A DNA stretch of 45,882 nt from Azoarcus sp. (GTDB taxonomy: Bacteria; Pseudomonadota; Gammaproteobacteria; Burkholderiales; Rhodocyclaceae), in assembly GCA_020725025.1 (NCBI GenBank), contig DYFV01000039.1:1-45882 (forward strand), given 5' to 3'. This document shows positions 34,500 through 43,944 of this stretch, piece by piece (position 1 is the first letter of the stretch; every line of letters starts with the position of its first letter). The translations under genes and the position numbers were made by a program. Under the pieces are notes generated by a model that was not told the DNA's origin, searched no databases, and saw only the letters and a program-made list of their open reading frames with translations.

Positions 34500-36013
34500 G
34501 CGTCGATCTCGTACTGGAAGAGCTCGACGCTGGCGGTCTGCATGTCGAGGCTCAGCACGCGCGCCTGCGCCACGTAGAGGTGCTCGCCCTCGTGGACCAG
34601 CATGAAGCGCCGCGAGGAATAGGTGCCGGCAGCCACCAGGATGGCCGGATTGCTGCGCACGCCGGCCATAGGCGGGAGGACCAGCGCGGGGGTGGTGGCA
34701 CGCGCTTCGCCGCCTCGAAAGGCGATGGCGACCGGCGTACAGGCGTGCGCGATGACCTGCAGACCGACCTCCGCCTGGTCCGGCCGCTCGGCGCGGATCC
34801 AGCGCACGATGCAGATCGACCAGGGCTGGCTGGCATCGCGGCGCAAGGCGAGCGCCATGCCGGCGCTCAGGCCGCCGGCGATACCCTCGACCGACATGAT
34901 CGCGAAGCCGCCCGGGCTCTCGTTGCAGACCATCCACTCGTCGAGCTTCACCGCCTCGCCGCCGTGGCGGCGCATCCGCCACATGTCGCGCAGGCCCGCG
35001 CATACCTGTACGGAGTATTGGTGGGCACGGCGTGCGTTGGTGCGCGCCGGCGGCGTAGACCAGCGGTCGCGCATGCGGCGCAGCAGCGACAGCGCCTCGA
35101 GCGCCGTCAGCCCGAGCGGCAGGCCGGACACGTCCGGCTCGAGGAGCGCGCCGGCACGCTCCTCGCCCGTGGTGTAGGCATCGGTGATGCGCGTCTCCAG
35201 CCACTCGATCTGCTCGCCGGCGCGGCGCGCCATGGCGAGCGCGGAGAAATGCAGCAGCCCGTCGCCGAGCGGCGGCAGGCGCCGCACCGCAGCGACGGGG
35301 GCGCCGTCCCCGCTGGTATCCATCCAGAACGCCGAGGATTCGGGCTGCACCGGCTCGCTCGCCAGGCGGCCGAGCGCGGCGACGATCTCCAGGTAGTCGT
35401 ACACCCACGCGAGCTCCCGCGCGGTCAGGCTCTCGGGCTGCACTGCGGCGAGCGCCACCAGGCGCTTGAACTGGAACGAAGCGCCGCGTGCCAGCGCCTC
35501 GGGCGTCGCCTCCGTGCTCGCGTCCGGAAGCCCGGCCGCCATCATCAAGGCATAGGCGCGCCGCCACAGGCCGGCCGGGACGGCCGCTCCGCTCATGCAC
35601 ACGACGCGGTAGGACTCGTTCACCAGCCGCAAGGCGCGGCCTGCCAGACTCGCGACATCGCTGCGCGAGCCGAGCACCCAGCGATCGCGCAAGCTGTCGA
35701 CGGCGGTCTGGAAGGCTGCGGACACGTCGAGCAGCGCCGCCACGAGCTCGACCGAAGCGACGTGCAGGTCGCGGGGCAAGGGCAGCGCCGCGGTGAGCAG
35801 ATGCGGGATGAAACGCTCGCAGACGTCGAGGATGCGCGACTCGAACTGTTCGAGCCAGCCCTGGCGCGCAGCATCGGAAAGGCCCGGATCGGCGAGGACC
35901 GTGAAGTGGACGCGCCACTGCGCGAGATCCACGACCGGATCGTCGGCCGGCTCCGCTTCCAGCCATGTCTGGACAGAGTCGACCTGCGGGGAGACGGGCA
36001 CTGGCGCGGACAT
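34487..36013 (-). CDS. Hypothetical protein with PilZ-like C-terminal c-di-GMP domain
   Basis: A 508-residue soluble protein I do not recognise as a named family. Residues 1 to about 310 are helical and of unknown function. Residues about 320-430 look like a PilZ domain: RTNAR (324-328) fits RxxxR, NESPGG (364-369) fits (D/N)xSxxG, and CIVRWIR and EVGLQVI (415-421) match the end of the fold. PilZ domains bind cyclic di-GMP with those two motifs. Residues 440-508 form an extra tail. The start ATG at 36013 is 168 bases from rpsP, divergent. The c-di-GMP role is inferred from motifs alone. Confidence 0.75.
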
Positions 36014-36117
36014 TAAGGTGTGGATGTCGCCGTTCGTGGCTGGTGTCCCACATTCTATTCAGAAAACGCGAAAATCGGCGCTCCGCGCGCGTCCCCTGCC
36101 TCCCGTCACCGCCGCGC

Positions 36118-36146
36118 TTGTCCGGACGGCCCACTTGCCGTAAAAT
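36118..36146 (+). promoter_or_regulatory. Probable sigma70 promoter of the rpsP operon
   Basis: TTGTCC at 36118-36123, 17 bases, then TAAAAT at 36141-36146. The start point would be near 36153, about 29 bases before the rpsP ATG. It is a good match to the consensus at the ideal spacing, as expected for a ribosomal protein operon. Confidence 0.7.
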
Positions 36147-36181
36147 CATCGGCTTTTCGCAACCAACCTCAGGACACCCAC

Positions 36182-36430
36182 ATGGTCGTCATTCGCCTTG
36201 CCCGTGGTGGCGCCAAAAAGCGCCCGTTCTACAACATCGTCGCCACCGATTCCCGCAATCGCCGCGACGGCCGCTTCATCGAGCGCGTGGGTTTCTACAA
36301 CCCGATGGCCGCCGAGTCCGAGAAGGGCCTGGTGATCAACGCCGAGCGCCTCGAGTACTGGAAGCAGAACGGCGCCCAGCTGTCGCCGACGGTCGAGCGT
36401 CTCGCCAAGCAGGCCGCCAAGGCCGCCTGA
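36182..36430 (+). CDS. rpsP: 30S ribosomal protein S16
   Basis: An 82-residue protein, [20 protein letters not shown], of normal length and with the family motifs ([25 protein letters not shown]). It binds 16S rRNA early in 30S assembly. It is first in the conserved rpsP-rimM-trmD-rplS operon. The annotated start is one base after the C of CATGG. The next gene begins 20 bases on. Confidence 0.99.
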   Translation: MVVIRLARGGAKKRPFYNIVATDSRNRRDGRFIERVGFYNPMAAESEKGLVINAERLEYWKQNGAQLSPTVERLAKQAAKAA

Positions 36431-36450
36431 GTCGTTCAGGACAGCCCGCG

Positions 36451-36957
36451 ATGATCGTGCTGGGGCGCATCGTCGCTCCTTTCGGCATCAAGGGCTGGGT
36501 AAAGGTTCATCCCTTCGGGGACGATCCGGCCGCCTGGGGCGAGATGCCGCAGTGGTGGCTGGCCGAGGCGGACGATGCCGCCGATGCCGAATGGCAGCCG
36601 GTGGCACTACGGGACATGAAGCCGCACGGCGCGGGCTGGGTCGCCGCTTTCGAGGGCGTCACCGACCGCGACGGCGCCGAAGCGCTCACCGGGCGCTTCA
36701 TCGCGGCCCCGCGCGAAGCGCTGCCGCGAACCGAAGAGAACGAGTATTACTGGGCCGACCTGGTCGGCCTGGAGGTGCGCAACAAGGCCGACGAAGCACT
36801 CGGCACGGTGGCAGGCCTGCTCTCCACCGGCGCGCACGACGTGCTGCAGGTGAAGGACGGCGACGAGGAGCGGCTCATCCCCTTCGTCGCCGCCTACGTG
36901 CTGGACGTGGATATGCCGGCCCGGCTGATCCGGGTCGACTGGGAAAAGGACTGGTGA
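36451..36957 (+). CDS. rimM: Ribosome maturation factor RimM
   Basis: A 168-residue factor that binds S19 and helps mature the 30S head. The N-terminal RimM barrel is [19 protein letters not shown]. The C-terminal PRC-barrel domain has [11 protein letters not shown] and VLQV...[11 protein letters not shown]. It is second in the operon. Its TGA overlaps the trmD GTG start (GTGA). Confidence 0.97.
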   Translation: MIVLGRIVAPFGIKGWVKVHPFGDDPAAWGEMPQWWLAEADDAADAEWQPVALRDMKPHGAGWVAAFEGVTDRDGAEALTGRFIAAPREALPRTEENEYYWADLVGLEVRNKADEALGTVAGLLSTGAHDVLQVKDGDEERLIPFVAAYVLDVDMPARLIRVDWEKDW

Positions 36958-37742
36958 GCGCGGCCGCGAGGCGTTTCGACGTCGTGACGCTGTTTCCGGA
37001 GATGTTCTCCGCACTCACGGCGAGCGGCATCACGCGGCGGGCGAGCGAGCGCGGGCTGTACCAGATCGCGTTCCACAACCCGCGCGACTTCGTGTCCGAC
37101 CCTCACCGTACGGTGGACGACCGCCCCTACGGCGGCGGCCCCGGGATGGTGATGATGCCCGAGCCGCTGGAGATGGCGATCGAGGCGGCGCGCGCGGCGC
37201 AGGAAGCGCAGCTGGGCGCGCCCGGACGTGTGATCTACCTGTCGCCCCAGGGGCGCCGGCTGGACCACGCGAAGGTGCTGGAGCTCACCGCCCTGCCCGC
37301 GCTCGTGCTGTTGTGCGGGCGCTACGAAGGGGTGGATCAGCGGTTGATCGACCGCTGCGTGGATGAGGAAGTGTCGCTCGGCGACTTCGTGCTGTCGGGC
37401 GGCGAGCTGCCGGCGATGGTGCTGCTCGACGCGATCGTGCGCCACCTGCCCGGGGCGCTGAACGACGCCGGCTCGGCGCAGGAGGACTCGTTCGTGGACG
37501 GGCTGCTCGACTGCCCGCACTACACGCGGCCCGAGACCTATCGCGGCGAGCGCGTGCCGCAGGTGCTGCTGTCGGGCAACCACGCCGCGATCCGCCGCTG
37601 GCGGCTGAAGCAGGCGCTGGGGCGCACCGCGCAGCGCCGGCCGGACCTGCTGGAAGGGCGCCGGTTGAGCAAGGAAGAATTGTCGCTGCTTGAGGAATTC
37701 AGGCAGGAGCAAGAAGGAGCCGAGGGCGGCGAAGCCGCCTGA
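36954..37742 (+). CDS. trmD: tRNA (guanine-37-N1)-methyltransferase (GTG start)
   Basis: A 262-residue SPOUT (deep-knot) methyltransferase that makes m1G37 in tRNAs with a G at position 36, preventing frameshifts. Motifs: [33 protein letters not shown], the knot [12 protein letters not shown] and [17 protein letters not shown]. The start is GTG at 36954, overlapping the rimM stop. An upstream in-frame reading is open but unrelated. rplS follows after 80 bases with its own ribosome site. Confidence 0.97.
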   Translation: MSAAARRFDVVTLFPEMFSALTASGITRRASERGLYQIAFHNPRDFVSDPHRTVDDRPYGGGPGMVMMPEPLEMAIEAARAAQEAQLGAPGRVIYLSPQGRRLDHAKVLELTALPALVLLCGRYEGVDQRLIDRCVDEEVSLGDFVLSGGELPAMVLLDAIVRHLPGALNDAGSAQEDSFVDGLLDCPHYTRPETYRGERVPQVLLSGNHAAIRRWRLKQALGRTAQRRPDLLEGRRLSKEELSLLEEFRQEQEGAEGGEAA

Positions 37743-37822
37743 AGGCTCGAATACAAACCGCATGCACCAGGCTACGGCCTGCTCTGCAAGCAAGGCCAAG
37801 AGCCAACGAAACGGAGTGTCAG

Positions 37823-38197
37823 ATGAATCTGATCCAGCAACTCGAGCAGGAAGAGATCGCCCGCCTGAACAAGACCATCCCCGCGTTCGCCCCCGGCGAC
37901 ACCGTGGTGGTGCAGGTGAAGGTGAAGGAAGGCAACCGCGAGCGTCTCCAGGCCTACGAAGGCGTGGTGATCGCCAAGCGCAACCGTGGCCTCAACTCGA
38001 GCTTCATCGTGCGCAAGATCTCTTCGGGCGAAGGCGTGGAGCGTACGTTCCAGACCTACTCCCCGCTGGTGGAGAACATCGAGGTGAAGCGTCGCGGCGA
38101 CGTGCGTCGTGCCAAGCTGTACTACCTGCGCGAGCGTTCCGGCAAGTCGGCGCGCATCAAGGAAAAGCTGAACTACAAGGCGAAGAAGCAGGACTGA
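37823..38197 (+). CDS. rplS: 50S ribosomal protein L19
   Basis: A 124-residue protein at the 30S-50S interface. Family motifs are [31 protein letters not shown] and [24 protein letters not shown] precedes the ATG. It is last in the operon and followed by a strong terminator at 38226-38252. The length is normal. Confidence 0.99.
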   Translation: MNLIQQLEQEEIARLNKTIPAFAPGDTVVVQVKVKEGNRERLQAYEGVVIAKRNRGLNSSFIVRKISSGEGVERTFQTYSPLVENIEVKRRGDVRRAKLYYLRERSGKSARIKEKLNYKAKKQD

Positions 38198-38225
38198 TCG
38201 GACGGTTTTCCGGCCGAGATACGAG

Positions 38226-38252
38226 ACGGACCCCGCAGGGTCCGTTTTTTTT
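38226..38252 (+). terminator. Rho-independent terminator of the rpsP operon
   Basis: An 8-bp perfect stem, ACGGACCC (38226-38233), with a CGCA loop and GGGTCCGT (38238-38245), runs directly into eight T's (38245-38252). This is the clearest intrinsic terminator in the window. It lies 28 bases after rplS and just before the convergent rhodanese gene. Confidence 0.93.
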
Positions 38253-38280
38253 GCCCCTTACCCGGGCGACATCGCGGCGG

Positions 38281-38667
38281 TCAGGCCGCGGCCGTTTCCG
38301 CCTCGCCCGCCGTCGCCAGCCCCTTGGCCTGCCAGGCCTCGAACCCCCCTTCCATCTCCATCACCGGATAGCCCAGGGCGGCCAGCTCGAGCGCCGCGGC
38401 AGCCGCCAGATGGCAGGTCTGGGAATAGCAATAGAGTACGTTCAGCCGGTCGCGCGACAGGCCCGCGGCGGTATGCCACTTGCCGTTTGGCAGGTTCACG
38501 GCGCCCGGGATGTGCGCCGCGCGGTAGTCGCTCGGCTGGCGAACGTCCACCACCACGAGCGGCTCGCCCCGGCGCAGCATGCCGTCGAGCTCGAAGGGTC
38601 CGGTGGTATAGGCCATGCGCGCGGCGAAGAACCGGCGTGCGCCCTCTGCATCGAAATTTGTCATCAT
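38281..38667 (-). CDS. Rhodanese-like sulfurtransferase domain protein
   Basis: A 128-residue single rhodanese domain. Seen: VVDVRQPSDYRAAHIPGAVNLP (about 39-60, in two motifs) and the active loop around C80 in YCYSQTCHLAA, with a second Cys at 85. Such proteins transfer sulfur or bind thiols. Two ATGs (38667 and 38664) are possible after GGGAG. It is divergent from a LysR-type regulator that may control it, an inference from position. No signal peptide, so it is cytoplasmic. Confidence 0.88.
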   Translation of the reverse strand: MMTNFDAEGARRFFAARMAYTTGPFELDGMLRRGEPLVVVDVRQPSDYRAAHIPGAVNLPNGKWHTAAGLSRDRLNVLYCYSQTCHLAAAAALELAALGYPVMEMEGGFEAWQAKGLATAGEAETAAA

Positions 38668-38790
38668 GGGATCTCCCGAATGTCCCGCGGCGGGATGCCG
38701 CGAGCACGTGGTCCCATGCTAGGGAATCGTCCGTCCGTGATCATCGGGGTTGCGGGAATCGCATTCATGACGAAAAGGGGGGAATCGCGC

Positions 38791-39687
38791 GTGAACAGGC
38801 TGGACGACGTGGCCGTCTTCGTGCGGGTCGTGGAGGCAGCGAGCTTTACCGCGGCGGCCGAGGCGCTGGCGCTGTCCCAGTCGGCGGTGAGCAAGGCGGT
38901 GTCGCGCCTCGAGGACGAGCTGGGCGTGCGCCTGCTCACCCGCAGCACGCGCCGGCTCACCCTCACCGAGTCGGGCGCGGTGCTCTACGAGCGGGCTGCC
39001 CGCGCCCTCGGGGAGCTCGACGAGGCCTGTCTGGCGGTGACCGCCCTGCAGCAGGAGCCCCGCGGCAGGCTGCGCGTGAGCGCACCGATGTCCTTCGCCA
39101 TCCTGCGCCTGACCGGCCTGGTCGCGGAATTCCTGGAGCGCTATCCCGGCGTCACCGTCGATCTGCGCCTGGACGACCGCCGGGTCGACCTGGTGGCCGA
39201 AGGCTTCGACCTGGCCCTGCGCATCGGCGATCTGAACGACTCCTCCCTGGTGGCGAGGCGCCTGGCCACCTGCCACCAGCGGGCGCTCGCCGCTCCGGCC
39301 TATCTGGAGCGCCACGGCACTCCGCGCCATCCGGACGAGCTGCGCCACCACAACTGCCTCATCTACAGCTACGCCGAGACCGCCAAGCTGTGGCGGTTCA
39401 TCGGATCCGACGGAGAAGAGCTGACGGTGCCGGTGCGCGGCAACCTCGAAGCGAACAACGGACTGGCGGGGCGCGAGGCGGCGCTCGCCGGTCTCGGCGT
39501 GCTCCTCACGCCGGACTTCTATGTGGCCGACGCGGTGCGGGCCGGCACCCTCGTGCCCATTCTGGAAGACTGGCGCCTGCCCGAGCGCGGGATCTATGCG
39601 CTGTATCCGGAGCGGCGTCTGCTCGCACCCAAGGTGCGCGCCTTCGTGGACTTTCTCGCCGAGCGCATGGGAACCGGTCGGACCTGA
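38791..39687 (+). CDS. LysR-family transcriptional regulator (GTG start)
   Basis: A 298-residue regulator. The N-terminal helix-turn-helix is VFVRVVEAASFTAAAEALALSQSAVSKAVSRLEDELG (about 8-45), and the C-terminal substrate-binding domain covers about 90-298. The start is put at GTG 38791, which has GGGGGA eight bases upstream and gives the usual length; an ATG at 38767 would add eight residues. The 123-bp gap to the divergent rhodanese gene is a likely operator site, but no clear T-N11-A palindrome stands out. The inducer is unknown. Confidence 0.88.
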   Translation: MNRLDDVAVFVRVVEAASFTAAAEALALSQSAVSKAVSRLEDELGVRLLTRSTRRLTLTESGAVLYERAARALGELDEACLAVTALQQEPRGRLRVSAPMSFAILRLTGLVAEFLERYPGVTVDLRLDDRRVDLVAEGFDLALRIGDLNDSSLVARRLATCHQRALAAPAYLERHGTPRHPDELRHHNCLIYSYAETAKLWRFIGSDGEELTVPVRGNLEANNGLAGREAALAGLGVLLTPDFYVADAVRAGTLVPILEDWRLPERGIYALYPERRLLAPKVRAFVDFLAERMGTGRT

Positions 39688-39734
39688 GGGATCGCCGCCG
39701 CGGAGCGGCCTTCAGCCCGCAAGGCTGCCCGGCG

Positions 39735-40814
39735 TCAGCGCCGCTCCACCCGGTACAGCATGATCGCAGCGGCGGCGAGGAAAAGCAGGCTCGGCGTGAG
39801 CGCGGCGAGCGCCGGCTGCCAGGCATTGATCACGCCCAGGTTGGAGAAGAGTCCGTTCAGCAGATGGAAGCCCACGCCGAGCATCACACCCAGGAAGACC
39901 TTCATGCTCACCCCGCCCATCCGATCGTGCACCAGCGAGAACGGCAGCGCCAGCGCCATCATGACCAGCGCGGCGAAGGGGTAGACGAGCTTCTTCCACA
40001 GGGCGATCTCGTAGCGGTCCGCGTTCTGCTGGTTCTCGCGCAGGTGCGAGATGTAGGTGAACAGGGTCGCCACCGACATGCGCTCGGGCACCACCATGAG
40101 CACCGACAGCACTTCGGGTGTGAGATCCGAGCGCCAGCTGAGCTCGGGCAGATCGACCACCTCGGTGCGATCGCCGTGGAAGCGCGTCTGCACCACCCGG
40201 GTCAGGCGCCAGCCCTGCTCCGCCGGCACGTAGTGCCCGTGGGCGGCCTCGCTCACCGAGAGCAGCACATGGCGGGCGTCGAACTCGTAGATGCGCACGT
40301 TCTCCATGCTGCGATCGGGCTGCAGGGTGCGCACGTTCACCACCCGCGGCCCATCCTTGACCCACAGCCCGGAGCGCAGCTGCTGGGAGATCGTGGAGCT
40401 CGTCGCCGTGAGCCGGAACTGCTGCGCCGCCCGCTCCGCCGGGGGCGCGATGTACTCACCGAAGACGAAGGTGAGCACCACGAACACGATCCCCACCGCA
40501 CTCAGGGTGCGCAGCATGTGCATCGTCGACATGCCCGAAGCCCGCATGACGGTGATCTCGGAATGGCGCGAGAGCGTGGTGAGCGCGTAAAGCGTGCCGA
40601 TCAGCACCGCCACCGGCAGCAGCTCGTAGACCCGGCCCGGCAGGATCATCGCCACGTAGGCGAGCGCCTGGTGGATCTGGTAGCCGTCCTTGCCCACGGA
40701 ATCGAGCTGATCCACGAAGTCGAAGAAGGCGAACAGACCGAGGAAGGCGACGAGCACCACCGCGGTGGTGGCGAAGATCTCCCGCGCGAGGTAGCGCGTC
40801 AGCGTCCGGCTCAT
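39735..40814 (-). CDS. lptG: LPS export permease LptG
   Basis: A 359-residue inner-membrane subunit of the LptB2FGC transporter that lifts lipopolysaccharide from the inner membrane toward LptA. Helices lie near residues 12-34, 58-85 and 97-120, then a large periplasmic jellyroll (about 130-265), then three C-terminal helices. It starts MSRTLTRYLAREIFATT. ATGA overlap with lptF. The 3' end is 47 bases from the convergent LysR gene. Confidence 0.95.
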   Translation of the reverse strand: MSRTLTRYLAREIFATTAVVLVAFLGLFAFFDFVDQLDSVGKDGYQIHQALAYVAMILPGRVYELLPVAVLIGTLYALTTLSRHSEITVMRASGMSTMHMLRTLSAVGIVFVVLTFVFGEYIAPPAERAAQQFRLTATSSTISQQLRSGLWVKDGPRVVNVRTLQPDRSMENVRIYEFDARHVLLSVSEAAHGHYVPAEQGWRLTRVVQTRFHGDRTEVVDLPELSWRSDLTPEVLSVLMVVPERMSVATLFTYISHLRENQQNADRYEIALWKKLVYPFAALVMMALALPFSLVHDRMGGVSMKVFLGVMLGVGFHLLNGLFSNLGVINAWQPALAALTPSLLFLAAAAIMLYRVERR

Positions 40815-41890
40815 GCGCGCGCCCGCCAGAAAGGCGACACCGCCAGGCGTCGGTAGAACATCAGCGCGAGCACCCCCAGCACCACCAGGTGCGGCAGCCA
40901 TACCGCAAGCTCGAACCCCACCCGCCCCTGGGACACCCACGCCTGGAAGACGCTGATCGCGTTGCTGTAGATGAGATAGGTGAGGACCGCGAAAAGCAGG
41001 TTGGACGCCCGCCCGGCCCGCGGATTCACGAAGGACAGGGGAATCGCCAGGAGGGCGAGCAGCAGCGCCGCCACCGGCACGCCGATGCGTCCGACGAGCT
41101 CGCCCAGGTGGCGATCGGTCGGCTCGGCGATGAGCTCCGCCGTGGGACGGGTGCGCGTCTTCGCCGAAGCCCCTTCGGCCTTGCGCTCCTCGATCAGCAC
41201 CGAGTAGCGCTCGAATTCCATCACCCGGTACTGCGGACTCCCCGGCGTACCTTCGTAGCGGCGCCCCTTCTCGAGCACCACGAAGCGGTCGCCGTTGGCA
41301 TCGGTGACGAGCGAGCCTTCGGCCGCCACCAGCACGCCCAGGCGCCCCCCCTCCTCCGAGCTCACGAACACGTTGCGCACCTTGCCGTCCTCGCCCGCCC
41401 CCACCTCGACGAAGAACACCCGCTGCGCCCCGGCCGACTCGCGGAAAACACCAGGCGCCACCCGCGAAGCGTCATCCCGGGTATCGAGCCGCGCCTGGTA
41501 TTCGGCGCTTTTCTGATGCGCCCACGGCGCGATGTACAGCGTCACCGCGCCGATGACGAGCACGAGGGGCAGCGCGAAGCGCAGCACCGGCCGGATGAAG
41601 GCGGTGAGCGGCACGCCGGAGGCGAACCACACCACCATTTCCGAGTCGCGGTACCAGCGCGACAGGGACAGCAGCACCGCGATGAACACGGTGAGCGAGA
41701 GCACGATGGGCAGCTCGGTGAGCGCGCCGAAGCCGATCAGCGCGGCCACGGCGTCGGGCGGCACGCGCCCGCCGGCGGCCTGCCCGAGCAGGCGGATCAG
41801 CACGGTGGTGATGAGGATCGCGAACAGGGCGACGAACACGCCCGCCGCCGCCTGGGAGAACTCGCGCTGTAAGGCGCGGTTGAAGATCAT
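40811..41890 (-). CDS. lptF: LPS export permease LptF
   Basis: A 359-residue partner of LptG, with the same six-helix and jellyroll layout. It starts MIFNRALQREFSQAAAGVFVALF, typical of LptF. The periplasmic domain is about 125-260. It is first in lptF-lptG and divergent from pepA, the usual gene order in gamma- and betaproteobacteria. The start at 41890 excludes a longer upstream reading that lacks a ribosome site. Confidence 0.95.
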   Translation of the reverse strand: MIFNRALQREFSQAAAGVFVALFAILITTVLIRLLGQAAGGRVPPDAVAALIGFGALTELPIVLSLTVFIAVLLSLSRWYRDSEMVVWFASGVPLTAFIRPVLRFALPLVLVIGAVTLYIAPWAHQKSAEYQARLDTRDDASRVAPGVFRESAGAQRVFFVEVGAGEDGKVRNVFVSSEEGGRLGVLVAAEGSLVTDANGDRFVVLEKGRRYEGTPGSPQYRVMEFERYSVLIEERKAEGASAKTRTRPTAELIAEPTDRHLGELVGRIGVPVAALLLALLAIPLSFVNPRAGRASNLLFAVLTYLIYSNAISVFQAWVSQGRVGFELAVWLPHLVVLGVLALMFYRRLAVSPFWRARA

Positions 41891-41927
41891 CGCGCGAAGA
41901 ATCGGAAATGCGTTTGGGGAGCGGTTT

Positions 41928-41957
41928 TTGACGGGCTCGCAACGAACGGGCCATAAT
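41928..41957 (+). promoter_or_regulatory. Probable sigma70 promoter of pepA
   Basis: TTGACG at 41928-41933, 18 bases, then CATAAT at 41952-41957. The start point would be near 41964, about 34 bases before the pepA GTG. It lies in the 107-bp gap shared with divergent lptF. Confidence 0.65.
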
Positions 41958-41997
41958 CGGCAGCCTTCGGAACGAAGCCTCACAACAAGGAGCAGCC

Positions 41998-43500
41998 GTG
42001 GAATTTACCATAAAGACCGGGACCCCGGAGAAGCTCAAGACCGGCACGCTGGTGGTCGGCGTGTTTGCCGATGGCAAGCTCACCGAGGCCGCGGCGGCGC
42101 TCGACAAGGCCTCGAAGGGCAGACTCGCGGCGATCCTCAAGCGCGGCGAGCTCGACGACAAGGCCGGCTCGGTCGCCACCATCCACGATCTGTCCGGCAG
42201 CGCCTGCGAACGCGTGCTGCTGGTGAGCCTGGGCAAGGCCGACGAGTTCGGCGACAAGGCCTGGCGCGACGCGATCGGCGCCTGCGCCAAGGCGCTCGCC
42301 AACGGACCGGCAGACGAAGCGGCGGTGTGTCTCGCCGACGCGGACGTCCCCGGGCGCGCTTTCGAGCGCCGCCTGCAGCAGCTCACCTGCGCGATCGCCG
42401 ACGCCACCTACCGCTACGACGCGACCAAGGGCCTGCGCAAGGACAAGTCTCCCCGGCGCGGCGCGCGCAAGGTCGTGCTGCTCACCGCCAACAAGATCAG
42501 CGCCGCGATGGAATCGGCCATCAAACGCGGCCAGGCGGTGGCCGAAGGCATGGCGCTGGCGAAGGAGCTCGGCAACCTGCCTGCCAACATCTGCACCCCG
42601 ACCCATCTCGCGGACACGGCGAAGGAGCTGGGCAAGCAGTTCAAGATCAAGGTCGAGGTGCTCGAGCGCGACGACATGGAGAAGCTGGGCATGGGCTCGC
42701 TGATCTCCGTCACCCGCGGCTCGCACCAGCCGCCCAAGTTCATCGTGATGCACTACAAGGGCGCCAAGGGCAAGGAGAAGCCCGTGGTGCTGGTAGGCAA
42801 GGGCATCACTTTCGACACCGGCGGCATCTCGCTCAAGCCCGCGGCCGAGATGGACGAGATGAAGTACGACATGTGCGGCGCGGCGAGCGTGCTGGGCACC
42901 TTCAAGGCGGTGGCCCGCATGGCCCTTCCGATCAACGTCGTGGGCATCATCCCGGCCACCGAGAACATGCCGGGCGGCGGCGCCACCAAGCCGGGGGACG
43001 TGGTGACCTCGATGAGCGGCCAGACCATCGAGATCCTCAACACCGACGCCGAGGGTCGCCTCATCCTGTGCGACGCGCTGACCTACGCGGAGCGCTTCAA
43101 GCCCGCCTGCGTGATCGACATCGCCACGCTCACCGGCGCCTGCGTGGTGGCCCTGGGCAAGATCCCGAGCGGGCTCCTCGCCAACGACGACGGGCTCGCA
43201 CGCGAGCTGCTCGACTGCGGCACCGCCTCGGGCGACCGCGCCTGGCAGCTGCCCCTGTGGGAGGAGTACCAGGAGCTGCTCAAGAGCAACTTCGCCGACA
43301 TGGGCAACATCGGCGGACGCTACGCCGGCACCATTACCGCCGCCTGCTTCCTCTCGCGCTTCACCAAGGCCTACAAGTGGGCGCACCTGGACATCGCCGG
43401 CACCGCCTGGGTATCGGGAGAGGCCAAGGGCGCGACCGGCCGGCCGGTGCCGCTGCTCTCGGAGTTCCTCATCGCCCGCAGCGAGGCGGCGGGGAGCTAG
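41998..43500 (+). CDS. pepA: Leucyl aminopeptidase (M17, GTG start)
   Basis: A 500-residue cytosolic metallopeptidase, hexameric in known members. The N-terminal macro-like domain is about 1-165. The catalytic domain contains VGKGITFDTGGISLKP, DMCGAASVLG and the signature NTDAEGRL, which carry the two-metal ligands and catalytic Lys/Arg. The start codon is GTG at 41998, with AAGGAG at 41987-41992. Besides peptide turnover, PepA of E. coli also binds DNA; whether this one does is unknown. holC follows after six bases. Confidence 0.97.
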   Translation: MEFTIKTGTPEKLKTGTLVVGVFADGKLTEAAAALDKASKGRLAAILKRGELDDKAGSVATIHDLSGSACERVLLVSLGKADEFGDKAWRDAIGACAKALANGPADEAAVCLADADVPGRAFERRLQQLTCAIADATYRYDATKGLRKDKSPRRGARKVVLLTANKISAAMESAIKRGQAVAEGMALAKELGNLPANICTPTHLADTAKELGKQFKIKVEVLERDDMEKLGMGSLISVTRGSHQPPKFIVMHYKGAKGKEKPVVLVGKGITFDTGGISLKPAAEMDEMKYDMCGAASVLGTFKAVARMALPINVVGIIPATENMPGGGATKPGDVVTSMSGQTIEILNTDAEGRLILCDALTYAERFKPACVIDIATLTGACVVALGKIPSGLLANDDGLARELLDCGTASGDRAWQLPLWEEYQELLKSNFADMGNIGGRYAGTITAACFLSRFTKAYKWAHLDIAGTAWVSGEAKGATGRPVPLLSEFLIARSEAAGS

Positions 43501-43506
43501 GAACCC

Positions 43507-43944
43507 GTGACGACCAGGGTGCAGTTCTACCACAACGCCGAGAACCCGCTCGCCCTCGCCTGCGAGCTCACCCAGCGGGCGTGGACCGGCGGACGCCAGG
43601 TGGCACTGCGCCTGCCCGATGCGGCGAGCGCCCGCGCTCTCGATCAGCTCCTGTGGAGCTTCGATCAGCTCGCCTTCATCCCGCACGTGATGACCGACTC
43701 GCCGCTCGCCGGCGAGACCCCGGTCGTCATCGGCAGGGCCGAATCCGCCGCCTGGCCGCACGAGGACGTGCTGGTGAACCTCGCCGACGACGTGCCCGCC
43801 GGCTTCGAGCGCTTCCGCATCCTGGTCGAGATCGTCGGCCAGGACGAGGCGCGCAAGCTTCCCGCCCGCGCCCGCTGGAAGCACTACAAGGAACGTCAAT
43901 TGCCTCTCCAAGCCTTTGACGCCGTGCGCCGGGAGGCAATATGA
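43507..43944 (+). CDS. holC: DNA polymerase III subunit chi (GTG start)
   Basis: A 145-residue clamp-loader accessory subunit. Chi links single-strand binding protein to the clamp loader. Seen: RVQFYHNAENPLALACELTQRA, LLWSFDQLAFIPHV and PVVIG...VLVNLADDVP, typical of HolC. The start is GTG at 43507. Its TGA overlaps the next ATG. Position between pepA and valS is the conserved one. Confidence 0.92.
   Translation: MTTRVQFYHNAENPLALACELTQRAWTGGRQVALRLPDAASARALDQLLWSFDQLAFIPHVMTDSPLAGETPVVIGRAESAAWPHEDVLVNLADDVPAGFERFRILVEIVGQDEARKLPARARWKHYKERQLPLQAFDAVRREAI

Noticed and set aside
38487..40856. A 789-codon plus-strand frame across LysR and lptG
   Set aside because: It overlaps the LysR gene in another frame and runs antisense to LptG, both of which are clear.
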